Source: Streptomyces sp. LUP30 (GTDB lineage: Bacteria; Actinomycetota; Actinomycetes; Streptomycetales; Streptomycetaceae). Taken from it: 64,000 nucleotides of DNA. Below the pieces are notes generated by a model. That model was not told the origin of the DNA, searched no databases, and was given only the letters and a program-made list of their open reading frames with translations. Made by a program: the position numbers and the translations under genes. The stretch covers positions 124,001-188,000 of the forward strand of contig NZ_MJAJ01000006.1 of assembly GCF_001746365.1 (NCBI RefSeq), in the 5' to 3' direction. Positions 8,221-17,112 of this stretch are shown in pieces; the stretch's first letter is position 1, and each line of letters starts with the position of its first letter.

Positions 8221-10869
8221 GTGAGCGAGATACCAGCGAAGGCCACGGAGTCCGAGGACCCGTCGGGCGGCGCGAGGGCGGAGGCCGCGAGTGCGCTCGC
8301 CGGCGACTCCGTGCGCGGCGTCGCGGACGGGCAGGGCGAAGCGGCGACGCCCGGTGACGCCATGTGGCAGAGCAGCCCGCCCGGTTCGATCTACGACTAC
8401 ATCAAGGTCGCCTCGTTCTCCATCGGCCCCGACGGCCTCGTCGACCAGTGGAGTCTGCGCGCCGAGCAGATCTTCGGCATCTCCGCCGAGCGGGCCGTCG
8501 GCATGGATCCCATCGACGCGTTCGTGGATCCGGACCTGCGCGAACGCGGTCAGCGCAAGATGGCCGAGATCCTCGACGGGCGGGAGTGGACCGGTGTGGT
8601 CCCCTTTCGGATGCCCGATCCGGTGCCCGGCGGCGGCCGGGGCGAGCAGGGCCTCGCCGAGGTCTACGTCATGCCGACGCGCAGTCTGGACGGCGAGAAG
8701 GCCGCCGTGTGCATCGTCGTCGACGTCCGCACGCTCCGCAGCATCGAGACGGACCTCGCCGCCTCGCAGGCGATTTTCGGTCAATCCCCGTTCGGCTTCC
8801 TGCTGATCGACCCCGACCTGCGGGTCCGCCGTGCCAACCAGCGGTTCGCCTCCATCTTCGGCGGCACTCCGGACGAACATCACGGCAAGGGCGTCCACGA
8901 CTATCTGCCCCGGCCCGAGGCCGAGCGGGTCAGCGCCACCCTGCGCCGGGTCCTGGAGACCGGCGACTCCATCACGGACATGCACGTCACCGGGTTCGTC
9001 CCCGGCTCCGACGAACGCCGGCACTGGTCGATCAACCTGTACCGGGTGCACAGCGGCAGCGGCCGCCCGATCGGCATCGCCTGGCTCGGCACCGACATCA
9101 CCGCCCGTCGCGCGGCCGCCCGCGAGGCCGCCGCCGCACGGCGCAATCTCGCCCTCCTGAACGAGGCGGGAGCCCGCATAGGGAACTCCCTCGACCTGGA
9201 GACGACCGCGCGCGAGCTCCTCGACGTGGTCGTGCCCGGCTTCTGCGACCTGGCCACCGTGGACCTCTACCAGGGGCTCCTGGCCGGCGACGAGACGCCG
9301 CCCGGCCTCGCCGACGGCAGCGCGGAACTGCGCCGGGTCGCCTTCTCCTCCGCCGTCTCCGACGCCCCCTTCCCCGGTGCGGGAGCGCCCGTCGCGGTCG
9401 GCGCGGTCCACCACTTCCCGTTCAACTCGCCCTGCGCGGACGCCCTGCGCACCGCCCGCCCGCAGAGCATCCCCGGCGAGGAGGGCGGCCTCGTGCAGTC
9501 CACCCTCGCCGTCCCGATGGTCGCCCACGACACCGTCGTCGGCCTCGCGCAGTTCTCGCGGACCAAGGGGAGCGAGCCGTTCGGCGACCGGGACCGCGAG
9601 CTGGCCGTGGAGCTCGCGGCGCGGGCGGCGGTCTGCATCGACAACGCCCGTCTGTACCGGCGCGAGCACGAAAGGGCGTTGATGCTGCAGCGGTCGCTGC
9701 TGCCGCCCGGTGACCCGGTGGCGTCGGGCCTGGACATCGCCTGCCGCTACCTTCCCGGCAACGTCTCGATGGGCCGGCCCAGCGAGGTCGGCGGCGACTG
9801 GTTCGACGTCATCGAACTGCCCGGCCACCGCACGGCGCTGGTGGTGGGCGACGTGATGGGCCGCGGTCTGCGGGCCGCGGTCGCGATGGGCGAACTGCGC
9901 ACGGCCGTGCGCACGCTGGCCCTGCTCGACCTCGAACCGGCGGAGGTGCTCTCCGCGTTGGACGAGATCGCGCGCGGGCTCGGCACCCCGGGCGGCGTCC
10001 AGCAGGCCACCCGGGCCGCCCGTCGGCCCCGCGAGGCCGACCTGTCCGAGGTGTACCTCGCGACCTGTGTGTACGCGGTCTACGACTCGGTGACCCGGCG
10101 CTGCACCTTCGCCAACGCGGGCCATCTGCCCCCCGTCCTCGTCGAGCCCGGCGAGCCGGCCCTGATGCTCGACGTGCCGCCGGGCATGCCGCTCGGCGTG
10201 GGCGGCGAACCTTTCGAGGAGGTGGAGGTCGATCTCCCCGAGGGCGCGCTGCTGGCGCTCTACACGGATGGACTGGTCGAGTCCCGCGACCATCCCCTGG
10301 ACGAGGGGCTCAACGCGTTCGTCGGGGCGCTCACCGATCCCACGAGGCCGCTGGAGGACGTCTGCGACCACGTCCTCAACACCCTCGACTCGCACCACGG
10401 CGAGGACGACATCGCGCTGCTGATGGCCCGGGTGCAGGGTCTGCCCGCCGACTCGGTCGGCGACTGGACGCTGCCCCGCGAGCCGCGCAGTGTGGGCCGG
10501 GCGCGGGAGTACGCGCGGGCGCAGTTGCTGTCCTGGGATCTGGAACCCCTCGTCGACACGACGGAACTGCTGGTCAGCGAGCTGGTCACGAATGCGCTGC
10601 GATACGGCGAGGGGGAGATCAGACTCCGGCTGCTGCTGGACCGCACCCTGGTGTGCGAGGTCTGGGACGCGGGTCTCGTCCAGCCGCGCCGCCGCCGCGC
10701 CCGGGACACCGACGAGGGCGGCCGTGGCCTGCAGCTGGTGGGGCTGCTGTCGGCGGCCTGGGGCTCGCGCCGGACTCCGCGCGGCAAGACGGTGTGGTTC
10801 GAACTGCCCCTGCCCGACGGCGAGACGACTCTGGCGGACCCGGCGGAAGCCCTGCTGAGCCTGTTCTGA
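8221..10869 (+). CDS. PAS-PAS-GAF-PP2C (SpoIIE-type) phosphatase with C-terminal anti-sigma kinase domain
   Basis: 882 residues from GTG 8221 (VSEIPAK), 10 nt after GGAGGG; the open frame to 8026 is not conserved-looking. Order: PAS 1 (~57-170, DYIKVASFSIGPDGLVDQW), PAS 2 (~180-300, FGQSPFGFLLIDPDLRV), GAF (~320-480), SpoIIE/PP2C (~515-735) and HATPase_c_2 (~755-870). The PP2C metal acidic residues are present: GGDWFDV, VVGDVMGRG, YTDGLVESRD and EDDIALLMA. The kinase end has LVSELVTNALRYG and RGLQLVG. Known RsbU/RsbP-type proteins dephosphorylate anti-anti-sigma factors in response to a sensed signal. Here phosphatase and opposing kinase are fused, so one protein could both set and reset the switch. 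Soluble, no membrane helix. Its gene ends 7 bp from the convergent gene. Confidence 0.9.
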   Translation: MSEIPAKATESEDPSGGARAEAASALAGDSVRGVADGQGEAATPGDAMWQSSPPGSIYDYIKVASFSIGPDGLVDQWSLRAEQIFGISAERAVGMDPIDAFVDPDLRERGQRKMAEILDGREWTGVVPFRMPDPVPGGGRGEQGLAEVYVMPTRSLDGEKAAVCIVVDVRTLRSIETDLAASQAIFGQSPFGFLLIDPDLRVRRANQRFASIFGGTPDEHHGKGVHDYLPRPEAERVSATLRRVLETGDSITDMHVTGFVPGSDERRHWSINLYRVHSGSGRPIGIAWLGTDITARRAAAREAAAARRNLALLNEAGARIGNSLDLETTARELLDVVVPGFCDLATVDLYQGLLAGDETPPGLADGSAELRRVAFSSAVSDAPFPGAGAPVAVGAVHHFPFNSPCADALRTARPQSIPGEEGGLVQSTLAVPMVAHDTVVGLAQFSRTKGSEPFGDRDRELAVELAARAAVCIDNARLYRREHERALMLQRSLLPPGDPVASGLDIACRYLPGNVSMGRPSEVGGDWFDVIELPGHRTALVVGDVMGRGLRAAVAMGELRTAVRTLALLDLEPAEVLSALDEIARGLGTPGGVQQATRAARRPREADLSEVYLATCVYAVYDSVTRRCTFANAGHLPPVLVEPGEPALMLDVPPGMPLGVGGEPFEEVEVDLPEGALLALYTDGLVESRDHPLDEGLNAFVGALTDPTRPLEDVCDHVLNTLDSHHGEDDIALLMARVQGLPADSVGDWTLPREPRSVGRAREYARAQLLSWDLEPLVDTTELLVSELVTNALRYGEGEIRLRLLLDRTLVCEVWDAGLVQPRRRRARDTDEGGRGLQLVGLLSAAWGSRRTPRGKTVWFELPLPDGETTLADPAEALLSLF

Positions 10870-10876
10870 CGCGCGC

Positions 10877-12754
10877 TCACCCACCGGCGGGGGGCGCGGC
10901 CGGTCCGGCGAAGCCCGCGGGCGTCCCGCCGTCGGGGTCCTCGGCCGGGACGACGCCGCCGAGTACGGCCCCGCCGACGCCTGCCGTGTGGTCCGGCCCC
11001 GCGTAGGGGTTCCCGTGCGCCCGGACGTCGAGTTCGGCCAGTTCCCGCGCCTCCAGGGCGAAGGCGTCGGCAGGTGCGCGGTCCGCCGGGTCGCCCGTCG
11101 CGAGGAGCCGCTGCGCCTCCGCGAGCCGGGTGCGCGCGACCGCGCCCACGGCCCCCCGGTGCGTCTCGACGAAGTCGGCCGCGGCGGCGGTGGCGGTCCG
11201 GGCGGCGATCAGGGCGGCGGCCTGCAGCGTCCCGTCCTGCCCTGACGCGATCGGCGCGGTCGCCCGCACGATCCGCCGCAGCACCCCGATCGGATCCCGG
11301 TCCGCCTCACGCACCCCCTGCCCAGCGGTGTCCTGACGAGTGATGTCCTGTCCAGCGGGGTCCTGACGAGCGGTGTCCTGCCCGTCGGAGTGCGACCCAC
11401 CCGGGCCCGGTCCGTCGGAGTCCGGTGTGTGCGAGCCCTGCCGGGGTGAGTCCCGCCGGTGCGAGTCCTGTGCCTCGGGTCGGCTGCCGGGCTTCGGGTC
11501 CGGGGGCTGGGGGCCCGGCAGTTGGCGCCGGATCGAGGCGAGCACCGTCTCGGCCTGCAGCAGACGGGCGTGCAGCTCCCCCGGGGAGGCGTCCGACGAC
11601 GCGACGACCACCTGCCGCCCCGTCCCCGTACCGGCGTCCGCCGCCGCCCCTTCCCCGCCTCCTTCCGCTTCCTCTTTCCCGTGCGCTTCCCCGGCCCGGG
11701 CCCGGGCCAGCTCCGCCTCCGCGGCCGCCAGGGCGACCGGCGCGGTGTGCTCGGCGGCCCGCAGCTCGCCGGCGAGCCGGTCGACGCCCTCCAGGAGGAC
11801 GGCGGCCTGCGTGATGACCCCCTCGGCGGCGCGGAGTTGCCGGGCCGCCTGCTCCGGCTGCCCCGCATCGGCCGACTGCCGGGCCTCGTTCAACCGGACG
11901 GTGGCGAACAGAAGCCGGTCCTTCGCCTGTTCCACGTTCCCGAGGACGCCGGTGGTGGCGGTGGGCGTGTACCGGGCCCGCAACTCGGAGAGGACGGCTT
12001 CCGCGGCCCCCACCCGCCCGGTCAGCTCCCGGAACCGGCCCTCGGCGACCACCAGGGCCTCGCCCGACGCCCGGCCCGGCTCCCGCAGCCCCTCGAACGC
12101 CCCGGACGCCGAGTCCAGCAGCCCCCGCGCCTCCTTGCACCGGCCGACGATCCCGGCGAGCGCGTGGCCCCGGGCGGACTCCTCCTGCGGCACCCCCTCG
12201 TCGTACCGCTGCCGCATCCGGAACGCGGCGGCCAGTTCGGCGGCGGCCCCGTCGACGGTCCGGCGGAAGCGCGCGGTGTCCTCCGCCGCGAACAGAGCCT
12301 CGGCGAAGCCGAGTTCACAACGGGCCGCCCGGATCCGGTCGTCGGCGGCGACCAGCGCGGCACAGGACTGCTCGTCGAGGGCGGGGGGCTGCGGCGGCGA
12401 CTGCGCGGCGGGAGGGCTGCTCGCTCCGCCGGGGGTCGTCCGGTCGCGGGTGCGTCTGACCCGGCGTATGTACGCGTAGCCTGCCGCCGCACCTGCCGCG
12501 CCGACGGCCACCAGCGGCAGCACCAGATCGACGGTGGACCTCCCGCCGTCCTCGGCGGTGACGGCGACGGCGGCCGTGCTCGCGGCGGGCGTCGGCTCCT
12601 TGATCGCAACCGGAACGTCGGCGCCGGACGTCATCCCTGGCAACACCAGCCACACGACCCCGACCGCACCGCCCAGCACGGTTTGGGCCACCCGTACGGA
12701 CAGGTGCGAGCCGGTTCGCCGGGGCCGGCCTCGACGAGGCTGCGAAGGGGTCAC
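10877..12754 (-). CDS. Membrane-anchored protein with coiled-coil/Asp-Gln repeat region, function unknown
   Basis: 625 residues from GTG 12754 (VTPSQPRRG). No ribosome site precedes it, but TACGCT (12762-12767) stands exactly 7 nt upstream, so the mRNA is probably leaderless; the open frame to 12832 is less likely. An N-terminal hydrophobic segment (TVLGGAVGVVWLVLPGM) and a second one (LVLPLVAVGAAGAAAGYAY) put the rest inside or outside the cell on two anchors. The bulk is Ala/Arg/Glu-rich helix, likely coiled coil (residues ~130-400), and then a repeat of the kind RQDPAGQD/RQDTAGQ near residues 465-500. I do not recognise a family with a known job. Related Streptomyces proteins are annotated only as hypothetical membrane proteins. 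Confidence 0.72.
   Translation of the reverse strand: MTPSQPRRGRPRRTGSHLSVRVAQTVLGGAVGVVWLVLPGMTSGADVPVAIKEPTPAASTAAVAVTAEDGGRSTVDLVLPLVAVGAAGAAAGYAYIRRVRRTRDRTTPGGASSPPAAQSPPQPPALDEQSCAALVAADDRIRAARCELGFAEALFAAEDTARFRRTVDGAAAELAAAFRMRQRYDEGVPQEESARGHALAGIVGRCKEARGLLDSASGAFEGLREPGRASGEALVVAEGRFRELTGRVGAAEAVLSELRARYTPTATTGVLGNVEQAKDRLLFATVRLNEARQSADAGQPEQAARQLRAAEGVITQAAVLLEGVDRLAGELRAAEHTAPVALAAAEAELARARAGEAHGKEEAEGGGEGAAADAGTGTGRQVVVASSDASPGELHARLLQAETVLASIRRQLPGPQPPDPKPGSRPEAQDSHRRDSPRQGSHTPDSDGPGPGGSHSDGQDTARQDPAGQDITRQDTAGQGVREADRDPIGVLRRIVRATAPIASGQDGTLQAAALIAARTATAAAADFVETHRGAVGAVARTRLAEAQRLLATGDPADRAPADAFALEARELAELDVRAHGNPYAGPDHTAGVGGAVLGGVVPAEDPDGGTPAGFAGPAAPPAGG
11330..11400 (-). repeat. 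Short in-frame repeat encoding QDxxx units
   Basis: Imperfect 15-bp units (GTCCTGACGAG.., GTCCTGTCCAG.. on the plus strand) code the minus-strand peptide repeat (R/G)QD(T/P/I)(A/T). They lie in the disordered linker of the membrane protein above. Confidence 0.6.
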
Positions 12755-12761
12755 ATTTGCG

Positions 12762-12767
12762 AGCGTA
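12762..12767 (-). promoter_or_regulatory. -10 box TACGCT of the minus-strand membrane-protein gene
   Basis: Read on the minus strand, TACGCT is followed by 7 nt and GTG 12754. This fixes the start codon choice and predicts a leaderless transcript. The divergent gene begins at 12846, so the 91-bp gap carries promoters both ways. Confidence 0.5.
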
Positions 12768-12845
12768 TGGCCGCGAATGCGGGCACGCGAGCGGGATGCA
12801 CCCGACTCGGGGGCCGTGGGGCGGAACGACACGGGAGGGGGCCCG

Positions 12846-14000
12846 ATGGAACGAGCACCGGAACGGACGACGGCACAGACCGAGGCCGAGACCGAGACCG
12901 AGACCGAGGGCGAGGGCGAGCGCGATGCCGGGGTCGTGGCCGGCGGCGGGAGCGGGAGCGACGACGGCGGCGGCGAGGGGGCCTCGGGGGGCAGGCGGTG
13001 GCGGCTGTGGGTGCGCCGGGGTGCGTTGGCCGCCGTGCTGCTCGTCCTCGTGCCGGTGCTGGTCGCCGAGGCCGCGCTGCGCGTGAACTACCTGGGCGAT
13101 CCGGCCGAGGGCACGCGCACCCGCGGCAAGGACGCCCTGTGGCTGGGCCACGCCTGGGTCGACGGGCGCAAGACGGACGCCGACGTCCGGGCGCTCGGCC
13201 GCCGGCTGCAGAACACCGGCATCCGGGACCTCTACGTGCACGCCGGTCCGCTGGAGCACGACGGCACGTTGCCCGCGTCCGCCTACGCCCGTGCGCGCTG
13301 GTTCATCGCCGCCGTGCACCGGGAAGCGCCGAAGCTCCGCGTCCAGGCCTGGCTGGGCGACGTGCTCGCCAGTGAGAGCCCGGACGGCATGCGTCTGGAG
13401 CGTGCGGCGACCCGTGCCGCCGTCGTGCGGTCGACCCGGGAGGTCCTCGCGGCCGGCTTCGAGGGCGCGCACTTCGACCTCGAACCCCTCCACTCCGGCG
13501 ACGGCGACTACCTCGCCCTCCTCGACGCCCTGCGCGCCGTCACCCGGGCCCGGCACGCCCAGCTCTCCGTCGCCGCCCACCAGATCGACCCGGTCCCCGG
13601 CTTCCACTCGTTCTGGGGCACGACCACCGGGCACCCCAAGTGGTGGTCGCAGAGATTCTTCGGCGAGGTCGCCCGCCGCGTCGACCAGATCGCCGTCATG
13701 TCGTACGACACCATGCAGCCCCTGCAGAGCACCTACGGCGGCTATGTCGCCCAGCAGACCTCGCTCGCCCTGGAGGTCACCCCGGCCTCCACCGACCTGT
13801 TGATGGGACTGCCCTTCTACCGCGAGAACCGCTTCGGCCACTGGGCGCACGCGGAGACCGTCGCCGCCGCCGTGCGAGGTGTCCGGCTGGGGCTGTCCCG
13901 GACCGACGCGGACCGGGCGAACTTCGGCGTCGCGGCGTACGTCGACTTCGCGGCGACGGAGACCGACTGGCTTTCGTACCAGCGGGGTTGGGTCCGGTAG
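12846..14000 (+). CDS. Membrane-anchored glycosyl-hydrolase-18-like protein
   Basis: 384 residues from ATG 12846, after GGGAGGGGG. The N-terminus is Glu/Thr-rich (alternating ET), followed by a basic patch WRLWVRRG and one transmembrane helix (~57-78), leaving a ~300-residue domain outside. That domain has a TIM-barrel look: GKDALWLGHAWVDGR, strands VQAWLGD, AHFDLEPL, LSVAAHQI and IAVMSYDTM. The motif FDLEPL stands where GH18 chitinases have DxxDxDxE, with a Glu that could be catalytic, and SYD matches the following GH18 strand. A sugar or peptidoglycan-related substrate is plausible but not shown. Divergent from the coiled-coil membrane protein, perhaps co-regulated with it. Confidence 0.7.
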   Translation: MERAPERTTAQTEAETETETEGEGERDAGVVAGGGSGSDDGGGEGASGGRRWRLWVRRGALAAVLLVLVPVLVAEAALRVNYLGDPAEGTRTRGKDALWLGHAWVDGRKTDADVRALGRRLQNTGIRDLYVHAGPLEHDGTLPASAYARARWFIAAVHREAPKLRVQAWLGDVLASESPDGMRLERAATRAAVVRSTREVLAAGFEGAHFDLEPLHSGDGDYLALLDALRAVTRARHAQLSVAAHQIDPVPGFHSFWGTTTGHPKWWSQRFFGEVARRVDQIAVMSYDTMQPLQSTYGGYVAQQTSLALEVTPASTDLLMGLPFYRENRFGHWAHAETVAAAVRGVRLGLSRTDADRANFGVAAYVDFAATETDWLSYQRGWVR

Positions 14001-14062
14001 GCAGACGGTCTCTTTGCGCGCGGACCTCTTGCCGGCGGCGGGATCACGGGGATCATGAGGGC

Positions 14063-14395
14063 ATGTACTGGGCAATGGTGGGCACGGGCGCCGTCTGCGT
14101 CGCGATCATGGCGGCGATGGGCGTCGCGGCCGTCGTCCGGGAGTGGGTGCCGCCGCGCGGCGCCGGGCTGGTGCTGCGGCCGAGGCTGTGGGGGGCCGGC
14201 GTCCTGATGAGCGCCGTGGGGCTGGGTTCCTTCATGTTCCTGGGCCCGTTGGCCGCCGACCCCCCGGCGGTGAACCGCTACGTCCCGCTCGCCGGGATGG
14301 CCGTCAACATCGCCGGGCTCGGCCTCCAGACGTACGCCCGGCGTCCCGGCCGCACGCCCCGGCTGCCCCCGACGTCTACGACGGCCGCCTCCTGA
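14063..14395 (+). CDS. Small three-to-four-helix membrane protein
   Basis: 110 residues from ATG 14063, after GAGGG. It contains hydrophobic segments MVGTGAVCVAIMAAMGVAA, GVLMSAVGLGSFMFLGPLA and a third around VPLAGMAVNIAGLGLQTY, with short loops (GAGLVLRPRLW). No known catalytic motif and no family recognised. Its last 20 bp overlap the end of sdhB on the other strand, so transcripts from both sides run into each other. Confidence 0.6.
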   Translation: MYWAMVGTGAVCVAIMAAMGVAAVVREWVPPRGAGLVLRPRLWGAGVLMSAVGLGSFMFLGPLAADPPAVNRYVPLAGMAVNIAGLGLQTYARRPGRTPRLPPTSTTAAS

Positions 14396-15146
14396 TCTTC
14401 GATCCGAGCCACACCAGCGGGTCGTACTTGCGGTCGACCGCCCGCTCCTTCAGGGGGATCAGCGCATTGTCCGTGATCTTGATGCCCTCGGGACAGACCT
14501 CGGTGCAGCACTTGGTGATGTTGCAGTAACCGAGACCGTGCTCGTCCTGGGCGGCGCGTTTGCGGTCCAGTCCGCTCTCCTCGGCCGCGTCCAGCGGGTG
14601 CATGTCCAGCTCGGCGACCCGCATCAGGAAGCGCGGGCCCGCGAAGGCCGTCTTGTTCTCCTCGTGGTCGCGCACGACATGGCAGGTGTCCTGGCACAGG
14701 AAGCACTCGATGCACTTGCGGAACTCCTGCGGCCGGTCCACGTCCTCCTGGAACATCCGGTACTCGCCCGGCCCTACCCCTTCGGGCGGCACGAACGCCG
14801 GGACCTCCCGTGCCTTCTGGTAGTTGAAGCCCACGTCCGTGACCAGATCGCGGATCACGGGGAAGGCGCGCAGGGGAGTGACGGTGATCGTCTCCGCGCG
14901 GTCGAAGACGGACATGCGGGTCATGCACAGCAGCCGGGGACGCCCGTTGATCTCCGCCGAACAGGAACCGCACTTGCCCGCCTTGCAGTTCCAGCGGACG
15001 GCGAGATCGGGAGCCTGGGTGGACTGGAGGCGGTGGACGATGTCCAGGACCACCTCGCCGTCGTTGACCTCGATCGTGAAGTCCTCCAGGCCCCCGCCCC
15101 GCACGTCGCCCCGCCACACCCTGAAGTGGGCGTCGTAGCTGCTCAT
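14376..15146 (-). CDS. sdhB: Succinate dehydrogenase/fumarate reductase iron-sulfur subunit
   Basis: 256 residues from ATG 15146 (MSSYDAHF). It passes electrons from the FAD of SdhA to the quinone site. The [2Fe-2S] ligands are WNCKAGKCGSCSAEI with a fourth Cys in RLLC; the other clusters use CIECFLCQDTC and CNITKCCTEVCPEGI. The length is typical. The ATG overlaps the SdhA stop as ATGA, so translation is coupled. Its 3' end overlaps the convergent small membrane gene by 20 bp. It acts on the inner face of the cytoplasmic membrane. This set resembles mycobacterial Sdh1 more than the four-subunit type. Confidence 0.95.
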   Translation of the reverse strand: MSSYDAHFRVWRGDVRGGGLEDFTIEVNDGEVVLDIVHRLQSTQAPDLAVRWNCKAGKCGSCSAEINGRPRLLCMTRMSVFDRAETITVTPLRAFPVIRDLVTDVGFNYQKAREVPAFVPPEGVGPGEYRMFQEDVDRPQEFRKCIECFLCQDTCHVVRDHEENKTAFAGPRFLMRVAELDMHPLDAAEESGLDRKRAAQDEHGLGYCNITKCCTEVCPEGIKITDNALIPLKERAVDRKYDPLVWLGSKIRRRPS

Positions 15147-17080
15147 TCGTACAGCTCCTCTTCGGTGAGGTACTTGACCAGCTCCTCCTTCTCGAAAAGG
15201 GCGAGCAGGTCGGGGCGGATGGGGTCGGTGGTCTCCCGCACGAGCCGGATCTGGCCGTCCTCGGGGTCGGCCACCGGCGGGCCGCCGGCCGGATCGGCCG
15301 GCACGCACAGCAGGTTGACGTTGCGCCAGGCGCGTTCCATCGCCGGGTGGTCCTCACGGGTGTGGCCGCCGCGCGACTCGGTGCGTTCCAGAGCCGCACG
15401 TGCCACGCACTCGCTGACCAGCAGCATGTTCCGCAGGTCGAGGGCCAGGTGCCAGCCGGGGTTGAACTGGCGGTGACCCTCGACGCCGGCCCGCCGGGCC
15501 CGGACCCGCAGCTGCGCCAGCTTGAGCAGGGCCTGCTTCATCTCGCCCTCCCGGCGGATGATGCCGACCAGGTCGTTCATGGTCTGCTGCAGTTCCTGGT
15601 GGACCGCGTAGGGATTCTCCGCGGGGCCGGGCGCGGGCTCCTCGCCGGCCGCCTCGGCGGAGAAGGGGCGCAGGGCCTCCGCGGCCGCCGCGTCCACCTG
15701 GGCGTCGTCCACCTGGGGCCGCCCGGTCGCCGCCGCGGCGTGCTCGGCCGCGTGCAGGCCGGCTCGCCGGCCGAACACCAGCAGGTCGGAGAGGGAGTTG
15801 CCGCCGAGCCGGTTGGAGCCGTGCATGCCGCCGGCCACCTCGCCGGCCGCGAACAGTCCGGGTACCCCGCGCGCGGCCGCCGTGTCGGAGTCGACCGCGA
15901 TGCCGCCCATCACGTAATGGCAGGTCGGGCCCACCTCCATCGCCTCGGCGGTGATGTCCACGTCCGCCAGCTCCTTGAACTGGTGGTACATCGAGGGCAG
16001 CCGCCGGCGGATCACCTCGGCGGGCATGCGCGTCGACACGTCCAGGAAGACACCGCCGTGCGGGGAGCCGCGGCCCGCCTTCACCTCCGAATTGATGGCG
16101 CGGGCCACCTCGTCGCGGGGGAGCAGCTCGGGGGGACGCCGGTTGTGGTCCGGGTCCTCGTACCAGCGGTCGCCCTCCTCCTCGGACTCGGCGTACTTCT
16201 CCTTGAAGACGTCCGGGACGTAGTCGAACATGAACCGCTTGCCCTCGGAGTTGCGCAGCACCCCGCCGTCGCCGCGGACGGACTCCGTGACGAGGATGCC
16301 CTTGACCGACGGAGGCCAGACCATGCCCGTGGGGTGGAACTGCACGAACTCCATGTTGAGCAGGGGGGCTCCGGCGAGCAGCGCCAGCGCATGGCCGTCG
16401 CCGGTGTACTCCCACGAGTTCGACGTCACCTTGAACGACTTGCCGATGCCCCCGGTGGCGATCACCACGGACGGCGCCTTCAGGACGAAGAAGCGGCCGG
16501 TCTCGCGCTCGTAGGCGAAGACGCCGCTCACCTTGGAACCGTCCTTCAGGACCCGGGTGACCGTGCACTCCTGGAAGACCTTCAGCCGGGACTCGTAGTC
16601 GCCGGTCTCCTTGTGGTCCTCCTGCTGCAGCGAGACGATCTTCTGCTGGAGGGTGCGGATCAGCTCCAGGCCGGTGCGGTCGCCGACGTGGGCCAGGCGC
16701 GGGTACTCGTGGCCGCCGAAGTTGCGCTGGGAGATGCGGCCGTCCTTGGTGCGGTCGAACAGCGCGCCCCAGGTCTCCAGCTCCCAGACCCGGTCCGGGG
16801 CCTCCTGGGCGTGCAGCTCCGCCATCCGCCACTGGTTGAGGAACTTGCCGCCGCGCAGGGTGTCGCGGAAGTGGACCTGCCAGTTGTCGTGCTCGTTGGC
16901 GTTGGCCATCGCCGCCGCGATGCCGCCCTCGGCCATCACCGTGTGCGCCTTGCCGAACAGCGACTTGCAGATGACGGCCGTGCGGGCGCCCCGCTCACGG
17001 GCCTCGATGGCGGCGCGCAGCCCGGCGCCCCCCGCCCCGACCACGACGACGTCCCACTCCTGGCGGTCGACCACGGACAT
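15143..17080 (-). CDS. sdhA: Succinate dehydrogenase/fumarate reductase flavoprotein subunit
   Basis: 645 residues from ATG 17080 (MSVVDRQEWDVV). The dinucleotide fold VVVVGAGGAGLRAA is at ~11-24. The FAD-attachment region reads KAHTVMAEGGIAAA, with the His that normally carries 8-alpha-N3-histidyl FAD. Active-site and capping-domain motifs include QFHPTGM, RGDGG and HGSNRLGGNSLSDLLVFG. It oxidises succinate to fumarate, or the reverse. The gene lies 32 bp after sdhC and overlaps sdhB by 4 bp, giving the order sdhC-sdhA-sdhB on the minus strand. Confidence 0.95.
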   Translation of the reverse strand: MSVVDRQEWDVVVVGAGGAGLRAAIEARERGARTAVICKSLFGKAHTVMAEGGIAAAMANANEHDNWQVHFRDTLRGGKFLNQWRMAELHAQEAPDRVWELETWGALFDRTKDGRISQRNFGGHEYPRLAHVGDRTGLELIRTLQQKIVSLQQEDHKETGDYESRLKVFQECTVTRVLKDGSKVSGVFAYERETGRFFVLKAPSVVIATGGIGKSFKVTSNSWEYTGDGHALALLAGAPLLNMEFVQFHPTGMVWPPSVKGILVTESVRGDGGVLRNSEGKRFMFDYVPDVFKEKYAESEEEGDRWYEDPDHNRRPPELLPRDEVARAINSEVKAGRGSPHGGVFLDVSTRMPAEVIRRRLPSMYHQFKELADVDITAEAMEVGPTCHYVMGGIAVDSDTAAARGVPGLFAAGEVAGGMHGSNRLGGNSLSDLLVFGRRAGLHAAEHAAAATGRPQVDDAQVDAAAAEALRPFSAEAAGEEPAPGPAENPYAVHQELQQTMNDLVGIIRREGEMKQALLKLAQLRVRARRAGVEGHRQFNPGWHLALDLRNMLLVSECVARAALERTESRGGHTREDHPAMERAWRNVNLLCVPADPAGGPPVADPEDGQIRLVRETTDPIRPDLLALFEKEELVKYLTEEELYE

Positions 17081-17112
17081 CAGCAGGCCCCACTCATCAG
17101 GTTCGGCAGCAT

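Noticed and set aside
8062..10884. 940-codon minus-strand frame opposite the SpoIIE-type gene
   Set aside because: Antisense shadow; the plus strand holds complete PAS, GAF, PP2C and ATPase motifs.
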